NCBI GenBank assembly: GCA_008711295.1
Contig: VUYV01000016.1
Coordinates: 5,319,871-5,383,870, forward strand
Direction of reading: 5' to 3'
Length of the DNA: 64,000 nucleotides
Source of the DNA: Anarhynchus alexandrinus
Lineage: Eukaryota > Chordata > Aves > Charadriiformes > Charadriidae
Part shown: piece by piece, positions 62,595 through 64,000 of the stretch
Numbering within the stretch: the first letter of the stretch is position 1
Layout of the letters: each line of letters begins with the position of its first letter
Made by a program: the position numbers and the translations under genes
Notes under the pieces: model-generated
What the model was told of the DNA's origin: nothing
Databases searched by the model: none
The model's input: the letters and a program-made list of their open reading frames with translations, nothing else

Positions 62595-64000
62595 GTAAGG
62601 TGCAGGGGGAAGGCACGCCCTGTATCCCTGAGATGCTGATGCTGCCGTGACGGCTTTTGGGGGTGTCGTGATGTACTGAAGGAATTTGGGTCCCACCTTT
62701 ATCAGAGCACCTTCACCTCCCTCCAGCGGGTTGTCAGTGTTCCCTGCAGTCCCTCCAACCCATTCCCTGCCTCCGTGGTCCCCGAAAAGCCTTTACAAAT
62801 TTCATACTAGCTGTTTGGTTAAAACATGGGCTATTGTTGCAGGTACGCTGGCTTCTATAAGGACTTATCTAGCTAGGTTGCCAGCAAGCCCCAGAACTGT
62901 CTGGTCCCTGGGGAGCCTTACAGAGCTTAGGTGGCTCCTCTGCAGCATGGAAGATGCTTTGGTACAGCTCCAGAGGCTTTTTAGGGCCACTGCACACTGA
63001 GGAAGGCTTGGGGCTGCGGAGGGAGGAAATACTTGCGGTGCATGTTGCTGGCTTCGGTTTGATGAATGCGTATTGCAAGGATGAAGGGAAACATAACAGG
63101 GACTTCAGCGAGGTGCCTCGTGCACCAAACGCATGGGACGCTGTTCCTCTTCTTAGGTTTCTTTAATTGTGGATAAAAGAAAATGTGAGTTAACGTGCTG
63201 TTCGTATCAAAGGGTTACATTGAAGTCAGCAGCAATACTGCCATGGGGCAGAATTCCTGTAGATTTTGCCTTCCTTTATCCTGAGGAACCCGTGGTGCCC
63301 CTCCTCCCCGACTTCCCCCTGCCTTTTCCAAAAGGTTGAATGAGGGAATGTAAACATGTTCACCTGAATTAGGGCTTCAAGACTAGTCCCCTTTCTGTAG
63401 TGCCATCTTAGCAAATTAGTTAACTCCGTTATTGTAACAACATGCAAAGAAAATTTGTAATTGCCAAATCTTTTCATAGCAAGCTAGAAAATGGTGGTGT
63501 TATTTTCAAGTCTAGCATTAAAAATGTGGGGCTTTATTAATTTGCGTGTGGGAAATATTTTAGAACACAATAAAAAAACCAGCACGGACTGCAGAGCCGA
63601 GCACTTACACTCATGACTCACATTCCTCTAACTGATGTAGTAAATACATGCTATTATGTACGCTGGCTCTGGCAGAGCTCTGCATGGCTGAATTACTCAT
63701 GGCAAGGCCAGTGTAGTAGGGAGTAGGTTTTATCCGTGGGCACAAACAATTTTTTTTTTTTCCTGTCGAAGTAGTACCACGTTTTGCGTAGGTTACAGGG
63801 AGAAAAAGGTAGACTTTAATAGTTTCCTGTCATTCTTTTGTTAGTACATCATCTTCTCCCTCCTCCTGTGGATCCAGGTTTCCTGCACTCAGGGTTTGGC
63901 TGGGCAGATCTTGGAGGCTCAGAAAAGCATATTTAAAATATGCAAGTCTGGACTCAGTTTTAGCTGCTGTGCCTCTGTGTCATACCAAACTTGTCAAGTC
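62595..64000 (+). other. LAMP5 intron 5, partial
   Basis: No exon resembling the LAMP5 transmembrane and tail segment was found up to the window end. No repeat recognised. Confidence 0.75.

Overview
This is nuclear DNA of a bird, most likely from Neoaves. The evidence is vertebrate-type split genes, several CR1 LINE 3' fragments ending in the avian TTCTGTGATTCTATGA-type tail, and two solo endogenous-retrovirus LTRs of kinds familiar from neoavian genomes. No prokaryotic gene, CRISPR array, tRNA or rRNA was seen.

The window holds two protein genes, both on the + strand and head to tail. (1) PLCB4, phospholipase C beta-4, 3' two thirds: 20 coding exons from 648 to 54037, then a 3' UTR ending near 55.75 kb. 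The exons run from the end of the X-Y linker through the Y half of the catalytic barrel, the C2 domain, the Gq-contacting helix-turn-helix and the long C-terminal coiled coil. The catalytic X half, EF hands and PH domain lie upstream of the window. (2) LAMP5 (BAD-LAMP), 5' part: five coding exons from 59895 to 62594, starting in a CpG island. They encode the signal peptide and nearly all of the lumenal LAMP domain; the transmembrane exon lies beyond the window. PLCB4 next to LAMP5 is the order I recall from human chromosome 20p12.

Layout: 1-19 kb carries the Y and C2 domain exons, including one minor-spliceosome (U12-type) intron at 4186-4400. 19-48 kb carries small coiled-coil exons in large introns with CR1 fragments and one LTR (45.5 kb). 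48-54 kb is an isoform switch: a 37-nt exon (50120-50156), a 991-bp solo LTR (50489-51479) with a perfect 5-bp target duplication, and a terminal exon (53949) open in two reading frames. 54-56 kb is the 3' UTR, 56-58.7 kb is intergenic, and 58.7-61.1 kb is the LAMP5 CpG island.

The most interesting feature is the dual-coding terminal exon of PLCB4. Skipping the 37-nt exon gives a 22-residue tail ending in the PDZ-ligand-like TVV. Including it shifts the frame and gives a 41-residue tail ending QQAN. Both frames are open and resemble mammalian isoform tails as I remember them. All homology statements rest on memory of the families; nothing was searched.
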